From assembly GCA_945862215.1 (NCBI GenBank), contig CAMAXY010000007.1, positions 1 to 64,000 on the forward strand: DNA of 64,000 nucleotides, written 5' to 3'. A program made the translations under genes and the position numbers. This document shows positions 16,672 through 26,096 of the stretch, in pieces (position 1 is the stretch's first letter; every line of letters starts with the position of its first letter). This DNA is from Singulisphaera sp. GP187 (lineage in GTDB: Bacteria; Planctomycetota; Phycisphaerae; Phycisphaerales; SM1A02). The notes under the pieces were generated by a model. It was not told the origin of the DNA. It worked only from the letters and a program-made list of their open reading frames with translations, and did not search any database.

Positions 16672-18195
16672 TTACAGTTCAGGAAGTCGAATCGACTGCT
16701 TGCCGTGAAAGAAATTCTCAGGATCAACACGCAGCTTCGTTTGTTGAAGTCGCGGATAGTTTTCTCCCCAATAGAAACTCGGCCACTGGGAATCGGCAAG
16801 ATCATCGTCACAATAGTTCACATAGCAACCACTACCTTCGGAAGAAAGTCGTGGGAATAAATCCGCATAGCACCCGCGAATCCAATTTAGATTTGCATTG
16901 ATCACGCTAGGACTTTGGGTATTCGCATATCCCAAAAACTGGACTTCGAGCAGAGCCTGCCGATGTGGGAAAGCGGTTGCATTTGGACTTATGTCCGCAA
17001 CAGCACCACCGAATGTCAAGAAATTTATTGTGCCGTAATCGGCCAGCGTCAGAAATGGATCTGCAATTCTTCTTTCCATCCAATGCTTCAGAAGTGCGCC
17101 TGTATCAGTCGGTACATTTCCATAGACCATTGCAGATTTTGCACGATAATGCGATCGAATTGGCATCTCATGCGGATCGCATGCAGGAGACTCTGCGTCG
17201 TACTCAAATCCGAGACCTGGTGTCTCTGGAATACCTCCAGGACCAACAAATAATTGCTTGACCGCCTCAACTTCTGCAAGCGTTCCCGTCGAGAACAAAA
17301 CACAAACGCACTGAGGAGGCGAAATTGCAGCGGAGTTTGCGTTAAAAACAAGCGCAACAGTTGCAGAACGCGGAAGGATTCCTTCCTGCTGAAGTGAAAT
17401 AAATTTATTGAGCGCTTGATCTGCCAAGTTGAGCGGCCAATACCAACCTTTGACATGAATGGTTTGATACGGAACCGCTTCGACATCAAAATGCGTGACA
17501 ACTCCGAGGCTTCCACCTCCTGCGCCTCGAATTGCCCAATGCAAATCAGCATCACCATTTGGACTCGCAATCACACTCTTTCCATCAGCCCGAACCATGC
17601 GAGCGCTACGGACACGATCAAGAGTCAAGCCGTGAGATCGCTGGAGATAACCAAATCCTCCACCCTGAGCAATTCCGCCAAAGCCAACAGTTCCACATGA
17701 CCCGGATGGAATTGTCCAGTTGCCGTTACATCGCATCGTTCCATAGACATTTTGCAATTGCGCACCGCTTCCGATGCGAAAATTTGCGCCGCCGAGCGAA
17801 GTGACTTCATTCATCAACGAAAGATCAAGAATGATCCCGCTTCCACCCGATGCTCCTATATATGAGTGCCCGCCAGATCGAAGTGCCAGAGCAATATTGT
17901 TCGTCCTTGCAAACTCGATCGTGCGAGCAATATCACTTTCGCTCACAGCACGAACAATTACCACGGGGTACGGATTAAATCTCGTATTAAAGATCAGGCG
18001 CGAAGTTGCGTATCCAGAATCACTTGGAAGAATGACCATCCCTTGAATTCTTGATTTGAAGCGAGAGATCAGAGCATCAGTCAACACCGCGCCTGTGCAG
18101 TCTGCGATAGCACTCTTTGTCCAAAGCATTCCAAATGCTGATCCCGCCAACATGGCACGACTGGACTTTTTCAAAAATGAACGGCGATTGATCAC
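16672..18195 (-). CDS. Tat-exported FAD-linked oxidase, BBE type with bicovalent flavin signature
   Basis: A 507-residue berberine-bridge-enzyme-like oxidase. The N-terminus NRRSFLKKSSRAMLAGSAFG is a twin-arginine signal, so folding with FAD precedes export. The FAD-binding PCMH domain has LRSGGHSYIGASGG, where His is the usual 8-alpha attachment site, and PSGSCGTVGFGGIAQGGGFG, where Cys is the 6-S-cysteinyl attachment site. The C-terminus NYPRLQQTKLRVDPENFFHG is the BBE domain. Relatives oxidise oligosaccharides or alkaloid-like compounds; in this sugar-rich context a carbohydrate oxidase is plausible. The start is GTG 18195, with a strong promoter ending 5 nt upstream, so the transcript is probably leaderless. 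Confidence 0.9.
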   Translation of the reverse strand: MINRRSFLKKSSRAMLAGSAFGMLWTKSAIADCTGAVLTDALISRFKSRIQGMVILPSDSGYATSRLIFNTRFNPYPVVIVRAVSESDIARTIEFARTNNIALALRSGGHSYIGASGGSGIILDLSLMNEVTSLGGANFRIGSGAQLQNVYGTMRCNGNWTIPSGSCGTVGFGGIAQGGGFGYLQRSHGLTLDRVRSARMVRADGKSVIASPNGDADLHWAIRGAGGGSLGVVTHFDVEAVPYQTIHVKGWYWPLNLADQALNKFISLQQEGILPRSATVALVFNANSAAISPPQCVCVLFSTGTLAEVEAVKQLFVGPGGIPETPGLGFEYDAESPACDPHEMPIRSHYRAKSAMVYGNVPTDTGALLKHWMERRIADPFLTLADYGTINFLTFGGAVADISPNATAFPHRQALLEVQFLGYANTQSPSVINANLNWIRGCYADLFPRLSSEGSGCYVNYCDDDLADSQWPSFYWGENYPRLQQTKLRVDPENFFHGKQSIRLPEL

Positions 18196-18200
18196 AATTT

Positions 18201-18228
18201 AATATAAGACGATAAAGAAAAATGTCAA
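18201..18228 (-). promoter_or_regulatory. sigma70-like promoter, probably giving a leaderless mRNA
   Basis: On the minus strand TTGACA (18228-18223) and TATATT (18206-18201) are separated by 16 bp. Only 5 nt separate the -10 hexamer from the GTG start of the FAD oxidase gene at 18195, so transcription should begin at or next to the start codon. Confidence 0.7.
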
Positions 18229-18270
18229 AACTTGTTTCACTTTTGAATAAACTGAGTGTATTTTGCAAAC

Positions 18271-19071
18271 ATGCAATCACCTAAAATCCATTCTGGAGTT
18301 TTTCTATTGGTGCTTGCCGTCGCAACTGCCACCCAAGCAGCAACAGTGATTGATTATCAACTCCAGCGTTGGAACACTGGGACTGGAGCAGATCAACGAC
18401 TGTATGCATTGATCATCGTGGACGAACCGTGGACTTGGCGCGAAGCTCGGGATACAGCAACTCTAATTTCTGCGCAATTGGCGACAACGCCATCAAATGA
18501 CTCACTTGCATTTTGTATTCAGCTCTCTACGAAATCTGGTGCATTTCAATGCGCTGGACCATGGATTGGTGGATATCGATTTGCGGGACAGCCTTGGCGC
18601 TGGACAAGCGGCGTGGAATTTGTTCCATTTGCGTGGTCACCTGGCAGACCAATTCAATCTAGTTTTTTGGACGCGGCTATTTGTCTTGGAGGTGTTGATG
18701 AACCAGACGGTACTTGGATCGATGCATTGCCAGGTCCTGATGCTGGAGCCGTGTCACGAAGTGCAATCGTGGTGTGGGATAAGCCACTTGATTGCAACAC
18801 AAATAATATTCCAGACCCACTCGAAATCTTAATAGATCCTCTGCTGGATGGAAATGGTGATGGAAGAATTGATATCTGCCCTCCACCTCCACCTCCAATA
18901 AATCCAGACCTCAATGGGGACGGATTTGTTGACGGAGCAGACCTCGCAATACTGCTGACAAACTATCGTGGTCTTGGGCCAACTGGCGATATCAACCATG
19001 ATGGTGTTGTGGATGGTCTAGATCTAACATACTTACTTAGCTCTTGGGGCACGACTGGCGGAGATCCATGA
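18271..19071 (+). CDS. secreted C-type-lectin-like protein with dockerin-type tail
   Basis: A 266-residue exported protein. The ATG at 18271 opens a signal peptide ending near AVATATQA; an in-frame GTG at 18256 is less likely. Residues about 30-165 resemble a C-type lectin-like fold: WTWREARDTA, GPWIGGYRFAGQPWRWTSG and later DEPDGTWIDALPG. A Pro-rich linker (CPPPPPPINP) leads to two EF-hand-like dockerin repeats (DLNGDGFVDGADLAILLTNY and DINHDGVVDGLDLTYLLSSW) ending in GTTGGDP. Such tails are widespread on Phycisphaerae surface proteins. They probably bind calcium and anchor the protein; no cohesin gene is in the window. It is likely an extracellular glycan-binding protein. Confidence 0.75.
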   Translation: MQSPKIHSGVFLLVLAVATATQAATVIDYQLQRWNTGTGADQRLYALIIVDEPWTWREARDTATLISAQLATTPSNDSLAFCIQLSTKSGAFQCAGPWIGGYRFAGQPWRWTSGVEFVPFAWSPGRPIQSSFLDAAICLGGVDEPDGTWIDALPGPDAGAVSRSAIVVWDKPLDCNTNNIPDPLEILIDPLLDGNGDGRIDICPPPPPPINPDLNGDGFVDGADLAILLTNYRGLGPTGDINHDGVVDGLDLTYLLSSWGTTGGDP

Positions 19072-19125
19072 TTCCATGGATCAGAGCGTGGGTTGAATAC
19101 TCTGTACGAATCTGTCGAGCCTAGA

Positions 19126-20199
19126 TCAAAAATCCATTTTCAAGCCGGCGTATACGCGCAAATCAGTTGCATTCTCGCCTGCTGGAACATTGGATTGATA
19201 CTGAAATCGAAGACCGCCAACAAGCGAAAGCCCAAGTTCGGGATCGACCTTCAAAGCCCATTCGGCCCGAGCGATTGTTATGTATTGACTGATATCGCTT
19301 AAATCTGGGGCAATATACACATTTCCCTGAATCGACTGACGCTCTGTGATATCCCACTTGCCATCGATTTCTAAATAGCCTTCTGGATAGGTGTCGTTGA
19401 CTGCACCGAATTCGTGCGTCGCTCCGAATCCAACCTTGCCGACAAGTGCGATTGGCGGAGCTTGGAAAAATCGATAACCAATTCCACCCCACCCAGAGAG
19501 ACGCTGCTCCCACGCTTCGAGTGATGAAGCCTGGCCTTGAGCTTTCAAGAACCACAACCAATCGGTTGCCGTGATATCTCGGTCGTAGACACTTGTCACA
19601 AGCAAGTTGTTGTCTGTGGTCGCATCATTGACGGTCTTGAAAAAATACTCGGCGTCCGTTTTCCACTTTTCAACATCCTTGATTTCATAGACCGCAGCTC
19701 CGGCCACACGAAAGTCGAGTTGCTTATCTGATGCATCCGTGTAATTCGCATTGGCGGCAAGAACAAATTTCCAATTAGAAACCGGCAACACAGGCTTCGG
19801 AGCCTCAGCTGCAGTGCCCGCCGCGGCTGCGCCAGCCGCCGCGCCTTTTGCAGAATCGATCAGGACAGCTTCACTGCTCGCTTGATTCGCATTGGTGATG
19901 TCAGTGGCAATCGCCGCAACATTGGCAGGCTCGCTTGGTGTGGCGGCGGGATTTGCAGTCTGCGTCACCATGCTTGTCATATTCGAACGGGCAATCGTCA
20001 TCTGTCCAAGAACTGCGTGCTTAATAATGATCGAATCTGGTGTCTCTGAAACAAGTTCACCGCGCAGAGAATCACCACCAACAAGTTGCACAACCACTTG
20101 ATTTCCAGACATCGGTTGTGGTTGGGCTGGCGCTTGCGCAGCAGCTTCAATTGTGAAGAGAGACAACGCAAAAATGCACTGTAAAATTTTTATTCTCAT
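19126..20199 (-). CDS. DUF481-family outer-membrane protein
   Basis: A 357-residue exported protein with a signal peptide ending at EAAAQA. Residues about 30-75 (VVVQLVGGDSLRGELVSETP, SIIIKHAVLGQMTI) form a small beta module often found before such barrels. An Ala-rich linker (KGAAAGAAAAGTAAEAPKP) follows. The last 220 residues are the DUF481 (YdiY-like) barrel with strands such as WKTDAEYFFKTVND, WGGIGYRFF and FGATHEFG, ending in AGLKMDF with terminal Phe. The function of DUF481 proteins is not established; some are induced by salt. It stands 32 bp upstream of nothing on its strand and is convergent with the lectin gene. Confidence 0.8.
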   Translation of the reverse strand: MRIKILQCIFALSLFTIEAAAQAPAQPQPMSGNQVVVQLVGGDSLRGELVSETPDSIIIKHAVLGQMTIARSNMTSMVTQTANPAATPSEPANVAAIATDITNANQASSEAVLIDSAKGAAAGAAAAGTAAEAPKPVLPVSNWKFVLAANANYTDASDKQLDFRVAGAAVYEIKDVEKWKTDAEYFFKTVNDATTDNNLLVTSVYDRDITATDWLWFLKAQGQASSLEAWEQRLSGWGGIGYRFFQAPPIALVGKVGFGATHEFGAVNDTYPEGYLEIDGKWDITERQSIQGNVYIAPDLSDISQYITIARAEWALKVDPELGLSLVGGLRFQYQSNVPAGENATDLRVYAGLKMDF

Positions 20200-20231
20200 T
20201 CAAACAGAGTAACTGCAGACAGATATTTTTG

Positions 20232-23200
20232 TTATTTGTTGCGCACTCGCAAACAAATGATTTCAAATGGCTTCATCTTGATGACAGATATCTCCCGCTT
20301 CACTGAGATGGCGCCACCTTTGATTGGCAGCTCGAAGAAATCGCAAAGCGTGACGCGTTTTGCGCCGCGCGTCCAACTGAGGGCACAAGTTTGAGGCGAA
20401 CCAGTTCGGTCAACAAGGCGAACAATGACATCCCCACTGCCGTCACTCGCCGGCTTGAGTGCAGAAATTTCAGTGCCGAATTGTCCACTGACGCTCTGAA
20501 TGTTCAGAAACTGCTGCGATTGAGCGAGTTGTTTTTGTTTTATGGGCGAAACTGAAACAAGCGCATTGTTGAGCCGATCAGATGCGGCCCAGTCAGAAGA
20601 ATCCCATGCCGCACGACATCGAATGCCATAAACAAATTCATGCACACCTCGATCAGACTTTGGATCCGGAAAGTTTGGACTCTTGACGAGCGTCAACCCA
20701 AGCGTTCCGCCGTGGGCGCTCTTTCCAAAGATGCCATCGTCAATCACGCAGAACGCCGTCGCGTCATCACTCAATGTCATCCAGTCATGACCAGGAACTT
20801 CGAACTGCGCCGTCTGCCAACTTGTATTGCGGTGCGAGTCACGGTCGATGTGTCCGAACTGCGTGCCGAAGCGAGCTGTGCGTGTGCGAAGTCTTGTTGG
20901 AAAAAGTGTGCGCAGCAATGTGCGATCCTCGCGCCAGTCCAATCGAGTACGAACGAAAACGACATCGCTCCATGGTTGCAATTCATATGTCTGCACAATC
21001 GTGCTGCGTGTTCCAAGTTTGCGCTCGACAGAAAGTGTCGCCATACCACTGCGCACAATCGCCTTCATCGTGCATGGTGTTATTACCGGCGTTGGCTTCT
21101 GAAGATATTCCTTGTCCGTATCCCACGCTTCCCATCTGCGTGGACGATCTTCATAGAGGACGAGTTCGTTGAACACACGACCACGCATTGGTTGCACTTT
21201 TCCATCAAGCGTGATGATCTGAGTGATACGGCCAAGCGCATCAAAGCCAACGGTGACAAGCGAATTGGATATCTCCCGATCGGACGCGCGAAGCGATTCA
21301 TCCTTTTTGACTACGTTCGCCACGGAAACACTGCATGCTGGCGCTTCGAGCGTTGCGCTGCTTGCTGGATTGAAAACGACTCGATCGCTCTTCGCTCCAC
21401 CAACTTTTTGCGCCGCGCGTGAAAGCCCCGCGTCACGGAGTGCGGTCAACTGCGTGATCGCACCGCCCATCGCTTTACGTGCATCGTCATAGACCGGACC
21501 GATACTCGATCCAGGAAGGATGTCATGGAATTGATGAAGCAAAACAATTTTCCACAGAGCATCGAGTTCGACGAGCAGTGCCCGCTCCTGCGCTCGCGCA
21601 AGCGGCGTAAGTACCGCAAGCATTTCAACTTGACGCAGCAGTTGTTCGGCCTTGCGATTCGTTTGCTTGATCCATCGCTGCGATGTGTATGTGCCTCGAT
21701 GCGCTTCGAGATAAAGTTCTCCGTCCCACACAGGAATCTCAGTTCCTCGTCGAGCACATGCCTGCGCTTCTTCATGAAGAATCTGGCAGAAATCGCCTGC
21801 TTTTACATAGCTTGTGGCGGGCATCCCTTCGCACTGCGCTGCGCTGCGCGTCCGTTCAATCTGCATCGGATCGGGTCCACCACCACCATCGCCCCAACCA
21901 TAAGGTTGCAAATATGTTCGTGTGCGACCTCTGTCTTGACGCTCGATGTTTGCGTCTGCGAGTTGTAAATCAGCCGGAAGAAAATCGCTATTGTAATTAT
22001 GCCCCGGCGTGAGATGCGTCAGTACCTCGGTGCCATCAAGTCCGCGCCAATTGAAAGTCACGTGCGGAAAGCGATTTGTGTCGCTCCAAATAATCTTGTT
22101 GGTGATGAAAGTATCCAGTCCGGCCTTGGCAATAATCTGCGGAAGGCATGCGGGGAATCCAAATGTATCTGGCAGATACAAAAATCTCTGTGGTGCAGAC
22201 GATCCAAATTGTTCTTTCCACCAACTTGTTCCATGCGTGATCTGACGAATGAAACTCTCACCACTCGGTGCGGTGCAATCGGGCTCGATCCACATTGCGC
22301 CGTTGGGTTCCCACTTGCCAGCTTTCACTGCTGCGCGAATGCCATCAAAGAGTTTCGGGCATTCCTCTTTGACATATTGATATTGCTGCGCCTGACTGCA
22401 GAGAAATCGAAAGTGCGGAAAACGTTCAATATTTCGCAGCGCTGTCGCAAACGAGCGCACGCATTTGCGTCGAGTCTCGTCAATACGCCAAAGCCATGCC
22501 GTATCAATGTGCGCATGACCAATGGAGATGCATGTTGTGGCGCGTTCGCCGCTCGTTCGACCTTTCATCAGTCGATCGAGCGCGCCGTGCTGAGCGAGAA
22601 CATCTTGACGCGTTGCAATTCCCGCAGGAATCGCGCGAACGATCGCGTTGAGTCCTTCGTCAATGTCATTCGTGCGCGAATGTTCGGCGTTGCCACTCGA
22701 AAGCATTCGTCGCAACCAATCGAATCGTTGGCAGAACTGCCAGACTGCTTCGTCGATCGCCACAATTTCTGCGCACTCAAGCCGACCAGGTTTCGCTTCA
22801 CTCCAGCGCGCGCGTTGTTCTGGCTGATCCCACCAAAACGTTGTGGCTCCGAGGGGAAGATTGCACGCCGCTTCAATCCACAAATCGATTTTTTCGCCAC
22901 CTCGAGCGCGCTGTGCACTTCGCCAATCAAGAGGAAGAATTGGAGCGGTGTCGTGATATGGATCGAGCCCCGCATGCGCCGTGCCGTCAACCCAAACACA
23001 CGCTTCCGTGCCACTGGAAAATCTCAGCAGCGCACGATGGCCGCGAAAGTCCGTATTGAGTTTTCCACGAATGCGAAACCATGCAGTACTCCAAATGGGT
23101 CCCCATCGATAACCAATTTCGGCGCCTTTCATTCGAGTACGCATCGCATCAGCGATCGGCACGCGCGACGCAAAGTGCGCCACTTCAACAGAAACAGATT

Positions 23201-23267
23201 GCTTCACGGGCCACGCGAGCGGCTGAAGAATGTCTTTACAGAACTCTTCATAGCGAATCGCATTCAT
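20232..23267 (-). CDS. alpha-mannosidase, glycoside hydrolase family 38
   Basis: A 1011-residue enzyme that removes alpha-linked mannose from glycans. The catalytic domain shows GHAHIDTAWLWRIDETRRK near residue 248 (zinc ligands His and Asp) and RFLYLPDTFGFPACLPQI near residue 365, containing the nucleophile Asp. Further family motifs are EPNGAMWIEPDCTAPSGES and WDGELYLEAHRGTYTSQ. The second half is the GH38 middle and C-terminal beta domains. There is no signal peptide, so it acts in the cytoplasm, probably on imported oligosaccharides. ATG 23267 is preferred to GTG 23285. It follows the AmpG-like permease gene by 63 bp on the same strand, and the two may be co-transcribed. Confidence 0.95.
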   Translation of the reverse strand: MNAIRYEEFCKDILQPLAWPVKQSVSVEVAHFASRVPIADAMRTRMKGAEIGYRWGPIWSTAWFRIRGKLNTDFRGHRALLRFSSGTEACVWVDGTAHAGLDPYHDTAPILPLDWRSAQRARGGEKIDLWIEAACNLPLGATTFWWDQPEQRARWSEAKPGRLECAEIVAIDEAVWQFCQRFDWLRRMLSSGNAEHSRTNDIDEGLNAIVRAIPAGIATRQDVLAQHGALDRLMKGRTSGERATTCISIGHAHIDTAWLWRIDETRRKCVRSFATALRNIERFPHFRFLCSQAQQYQYVKEECPKLFDGIRAAVKAGKWEPNGAMWIEPDCTAPSGESFIRQITHGTSWWKEQFGSSAPQRFLYLPDTFGFPACLPQIIAKAGLDTFITNKIIWSDTNRFPHVTFNWRGLDGTEVLTHLTPGHNYNSDFLPADLQLADANIERQDRGRTRTYLQPYGWGDGGGGPDPMQIERTRSAAQCEGMPATSYVKAGDFCQILHEEAQACARRGTEIPVWDGELYLEAHRGTYTSQRWIKQTNRKAEQLLRQVEMLAVLTPLARAQERALLVELDALWKIVLLHQFHDILPGSSIGPVYDDARKAMGGAITQLTALRDAGLSRAAQKVGGAKSDRVVFNPASSATLEAPACSVSVANVVKKDESLRASDREISNSLVTVGFDALGRITQIITLDGKVQPMRGRVFNELVLYEDRPRRWEAWDTDKEYLQKPTPVITPCTMKAIVRSGMATLSVERKLGTRSTIVQTYELQPWSDVVFVRTRLDWREDRTLLRTLFPTRLRTRTARFGTQFGHIDRDSHRNTSWQTAQFEVPGHDWMTLSDDATAFCVIDDGIFGKSAHGGTLGLTLVKSPNFPDPKSDRGVHEFVYGIRCRAAWDSSDWAASDRLNNALVSVSPIKQKQLAQSQQFLNIQSVSGQFGTEISALKPASDGSGDVIVRLVDRTGSPQTCALSWTRGAKRVTLCDFFELPIKGGAISVKREISVIKMKPFEIICLRVRNK

Positions 23268-23330
23268 TTGAAAATGAGGGAGCACGGACGCAGTGTATGA
23301 ACCGTCTGCACCCTCAGCATCAAGGCTGAA

Positions 23331-24701
23331 TCATGAAACCCGTTGCGCTTGCGCCGATGGCCGCACGAATGAAATCAGAAGTATGCCTGGGATTCCGCTC
23401 AACATCGCGATCACCAAGAACAAGGGATAATCGAATCGTTCTGCGAGCGCGCCGCTCATTCCTCCTGCCACGGAACTTCCCGCGGCCATGATGGCGGTCA
23501 AGAGTGCGTACTGCGTAGCGGTGTATCGATGATCGCAAATCGCCATCAAGAACGCGACAAATCCGCTCGTCACCATTCCAATCACGATGTTTTCGACTGC
23601 GATCGCAGACATGAGCGCCCAAATCGGTGGCGCTGTTGTTGGAGTCGCATGGACAGTCGCGCCAAATGCGAGCGCGAGAATCAGAAACCCACTAATGCTG
23701 ATCGAATGTGCGAATCCGAAAATCCATAAACAGCGAATCACGCCAATGCGCGCCACCATCCAACCACCTGCGCCCGCTCCAACAATTGTCATTGCGAAAC
23801 CAAACGACTGCCGAACCCAACCAATCGATTCCGCTGAATATGCAAGACCCTTCATCAACAGCGGTGTCGTGATCGAGTTTGTCAATTGATCTGGCAATTT
23901 GAAGAGCAAGACAAACAATGCCAAGGCGATTATTCGCCAGCGCCACACATTCCAGAAAATTGCGATTGGTTGCACAACGGAATCTGCAAGGCCGGGTCGC
24001 ACGACGCCGACAAGTTGTGGTTCACGCGCGACAAGTGTTGCGGCAAGTCCAAGCAGCATCCCTATGGAAGCTGCGGTCGATGCGATGCGCCACGAGATTG
24101 CATCAGCAGCAAGCAGAACGCCTGCGCCGAAGACCATAAACGCGATGCGATATCCCGTGACAAATGTGCTTGCGCCAGCGCCGAGTTCTGTCGACGAAAG
24201 CGAGTCCGCGCGAAACGCATCCGCAACGATGTCTTGCGTTGCAGAGAAAAATGCAGTGACGCAGAGGAGTACGAAAAATATTCGGTTATGAAAGAGAGCA
24301 GCGTCGATTTCGCTTGGACTCCAAACGACAGCACCGAGAGGATCAGTCGCCACTGGGCCCCACAACGAAAGTGCGATCAACGCAGCGAGCGAAAGAATCT
24401 GCGACAAGATCAACCAACCTCGCCGGCGACCGAGTCGTCCAAGAATTGGCAACGACACACCATCGACGATGGGCGCCCAAAGAAACTTCAGCGCGTATGG
24501 CAACGTGCAGAATGTGAGCGCGCCGATTGCAGTCACACTCCAACCAACTGATGACGTCCACGCTTGCGCAACGCTTGTCACCATCACATTCGGAAGACCA
24601 CCTGCGATGCCTAAGAACAACAGGACGAGCATCGTCCGACTTCTATAGAGGTCAGTGAATGATTGAAAGCGCGAGCGTTCTTCAAGCCGATCCGTGGCCA
24701 T
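23331..24701 (-). CDS. AmpG-like MFS permease
   Basis: A 456-residue, 12-TM inner-membrane protein. The opening LLFLGIAGGLPNVMVTSVAQAW and the following FLWAPIVDGVSLPILGRLGRRRGW match the AmpG muropeptide permease subfamily of MFS proteins. AmpG imports anhydro-muropeptides, which are disaccharide derivatives. Its position directly upstream of a cytoplasmic alpha-mannosidase suggests that this paralogue imports an oligosaccharide for that enzyme instead; this is inferred from context. Confidence 0.82.
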   Translation of the reverse strand: MATDRLEERSRFQSFTDLYRSRTMLVLLFLGIAGGLPNVMVTSVAQAWTSSVGWSVTAIGALTFCTLPYALKFLWAPIVDGVSLPILGRLGRRRGWLILSQILSLAALIALSLWGPVATDPLGAVVWSPSEIDAALFHNRIFFVLLCVTAFFSATQDIVADAFRADSLSSTELGAGASTFVTGYRIAFMVFGAGVLLAADAISWRIASTAASIGMLLGLAATLVAREPQLVGVVRPGLADSVVQPIAIFWNVWRWRIIALALFVLLFKLPDQLTNSITTPLLMKGLAYSAESIGWVRQSFGFAMTIVGAGAGGWMVARIGVIRCLWIFGFAHSISISGFLILALAFGATVHATPTTAPPIWALMSAIAVENIVIGMVTSGFVAFLMAICDHRYTATQYALLTAIMAAGSSVAGGMSGALAERFDYPLFLVIAMLSGIPGILLISFVRPSAQAQRVS

Positions 24702-24771
24702 AGTGCAAGATTACCGACCCGGCTGCGAATATCGTGGGATGGAACCGGCGAACAGAAACTTCAAAGTCAAG

Positions 24772-25830
24772 TTATGTCGCTAGAGAAATTGCCCTGCTGG
24801 AAAACCAATTGAAATCCTGCTTGTAGACAGCAGAAAAGAGGCTGTAAGCAACCGATGCGACCTCAGGGATCTTCATGATGTTGTGTTGCCAATCCACCAA
24901 TTGACCTTCACTCGCCACAAAGACTTCGACCAGAATCTGCTCGGTCTGCGCGCAGAGAAAAATCCAGTTTGGATTCAGTGTCTCGGCAATCTCTTGCGCA
25001 ATTTTTTTGAAATCTCGCTTTGCAGAAATGCGAAGTTGAGCGCACACTGGCGTTCCCAAGAAATTCGGATCGACAACGACGATGTGACGAACGAGTCCCA
25101 GATCGATAACTTCTTGAACGCGCTCAGAAATGCAGGGACCAGAGAGTCCAACTACGTCCGAAATGGCAGTGAGTGTCATACGGTAATCAGATTGCAGCGT
25201 TCGGATCAGGTTTGCCTGAAAGTGGGAGCGACGAACCGTGGCTCTCCTTTCGATCACCGGTTCATTCGTAGAATTGAGTACTTGTCGTGCTTCGCGAGGA
25301 GGAATGATGTCCAAGATTGGCGAGACATGATGAATGACAACATCATTATGTTCAGCAATAATCTCTTCTAACTCCGCAAGCAAGAGCAGCGGCGTGGTCG
25401 CAACCAAACAAGCTATCACTTCGCTTTGGCCGGCGATCGTTGCGACACGGTAACAACGAAGTCGCTTTGCCAACGCTTGCGCCAAGATAATGGGAGATCC
25501 CATCGTCGAAAATCGAATCATTGCCGCCGCGTTGCATCCTGCATTTTGCAAACTAACATAACCCCGAACTCGGACAAGACCGGACTCCTCCAACTGAAAA
25601 ATCCTGCGTGAGATACTTGCCTCGGAAAGTTTGGTTCGCTCTGCGAATGCTCGGCCTCCAGCGCGTCCGTCTGTGCGGAGAGTTTCGATCAGCTGAAGAT
25701 CGATTTCGCTGGCGACTCGAATGGGTTCTGGACGATTGGGGAATGTTGGCTTAAGCAATTGGGGAATTTCTGATAACACTTCATAATCTGAACACGGATG
25801 CAAAACCGAGAAATCCCCAACAAGAATCAT
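24772..25830 (-). CDS. tandem-duplicated AsnC/Lrp-family transcriptional regulator
   Basis: A 352-residue cytoplasmic regulator with two full AsnC modules in one chain. The first module has a winged helix at about 45-100 (EIDLQLIETLRTDGRAGGRA, then LSEASISRRIFQLEESGLV) and a RAM-like ligand domain. The second has LIRTLQSDYRMTLTAISDVV, GLSGPCISERVQEVIDLGLV and another RAM-like domain (VCAQLRISAKRDFKKIAQEI). Normal Lrp proteins have one module of about 150 residues and dimerise, so this is a covalent pseudo-dimer. ATG 25830 or TTG 25845 may start it. The ligand is unknown; family members usually sense amino acids. It is divergent from the metal-efflux operon. Confidence 0.85.
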   Translation of the reverse strand: MILVGDFSVLHPCSDYEVLSEIPQLLKPTFPNRPEPIRVASEIDLQLIETLRTDGRAGGRAFAERTKLSEASISRRIFQLEESGLVRVRGYVSLQNAGCNAAAMIRFSTMGSPIILAQALAKRLRCYRVATIAGQSEVIACLVATTPLLLLAELEEIIAEHNDVVIHHVSPILDIIPPREARQVLNSTNEPVIERRATVRRSHFQANLIRTLQSDYRMTLTAISDVVGLSGPCISERVQEVIDLGLVRHIVVVDPNFLGTPVCAQLRISAKRDFKKIAQEIAETLNPNWIFLCAQTEQILVEVFVASEGQLVDWQHNIMKIPEVASVAYSLFSAVYKQDFNWFSSRAISLAT

Positions 25831-25845
25831 AATAATGTTAGCCAA

Positions 25846-26096
25846 ACAAATGAAAGAATGGGAAAGGTTTTTTCCAATTTATTCCTCTTCATAGTTGCGG
25901 GTCGACAGTGAAACTGTGTGACGGGGAGAGTTGTGAGAAATTTGCCTGCTCTCGGCGACACTCATATAAAAATCGCTGCGGGTTATAAAAACCTAATCCT
26001 GAGTGCATACTCAAAGGTTCCTTCCGCTTAAACCGCTTGTTGGATGTTTTTTTGTGTCAATTCCAAAGTTCTCGCAAGGAAAACTGATGAATCAAC
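25846..26096. other. gene-free region between the AsnC regulator and the metal-efflux operon
   Basis: About 300 bp separate the AsnC-type start from the first gene of the plus-strand operon. I see no credible coding frame. The stretch contains a short inverted repeat (CAGTGAAACTG near 25906) and two ATAAAAA copies near 25975-26000. The operon promoter follows at its right end. Confidence 0.5.

Noticed and set aside
21999-23300. 433-codon plus-strand open frame
   Set aside because: It lies wholly antisense to the GH38 alpha-mannosidase gene, is rich in Arg and Cys, and shows no domain pattern.
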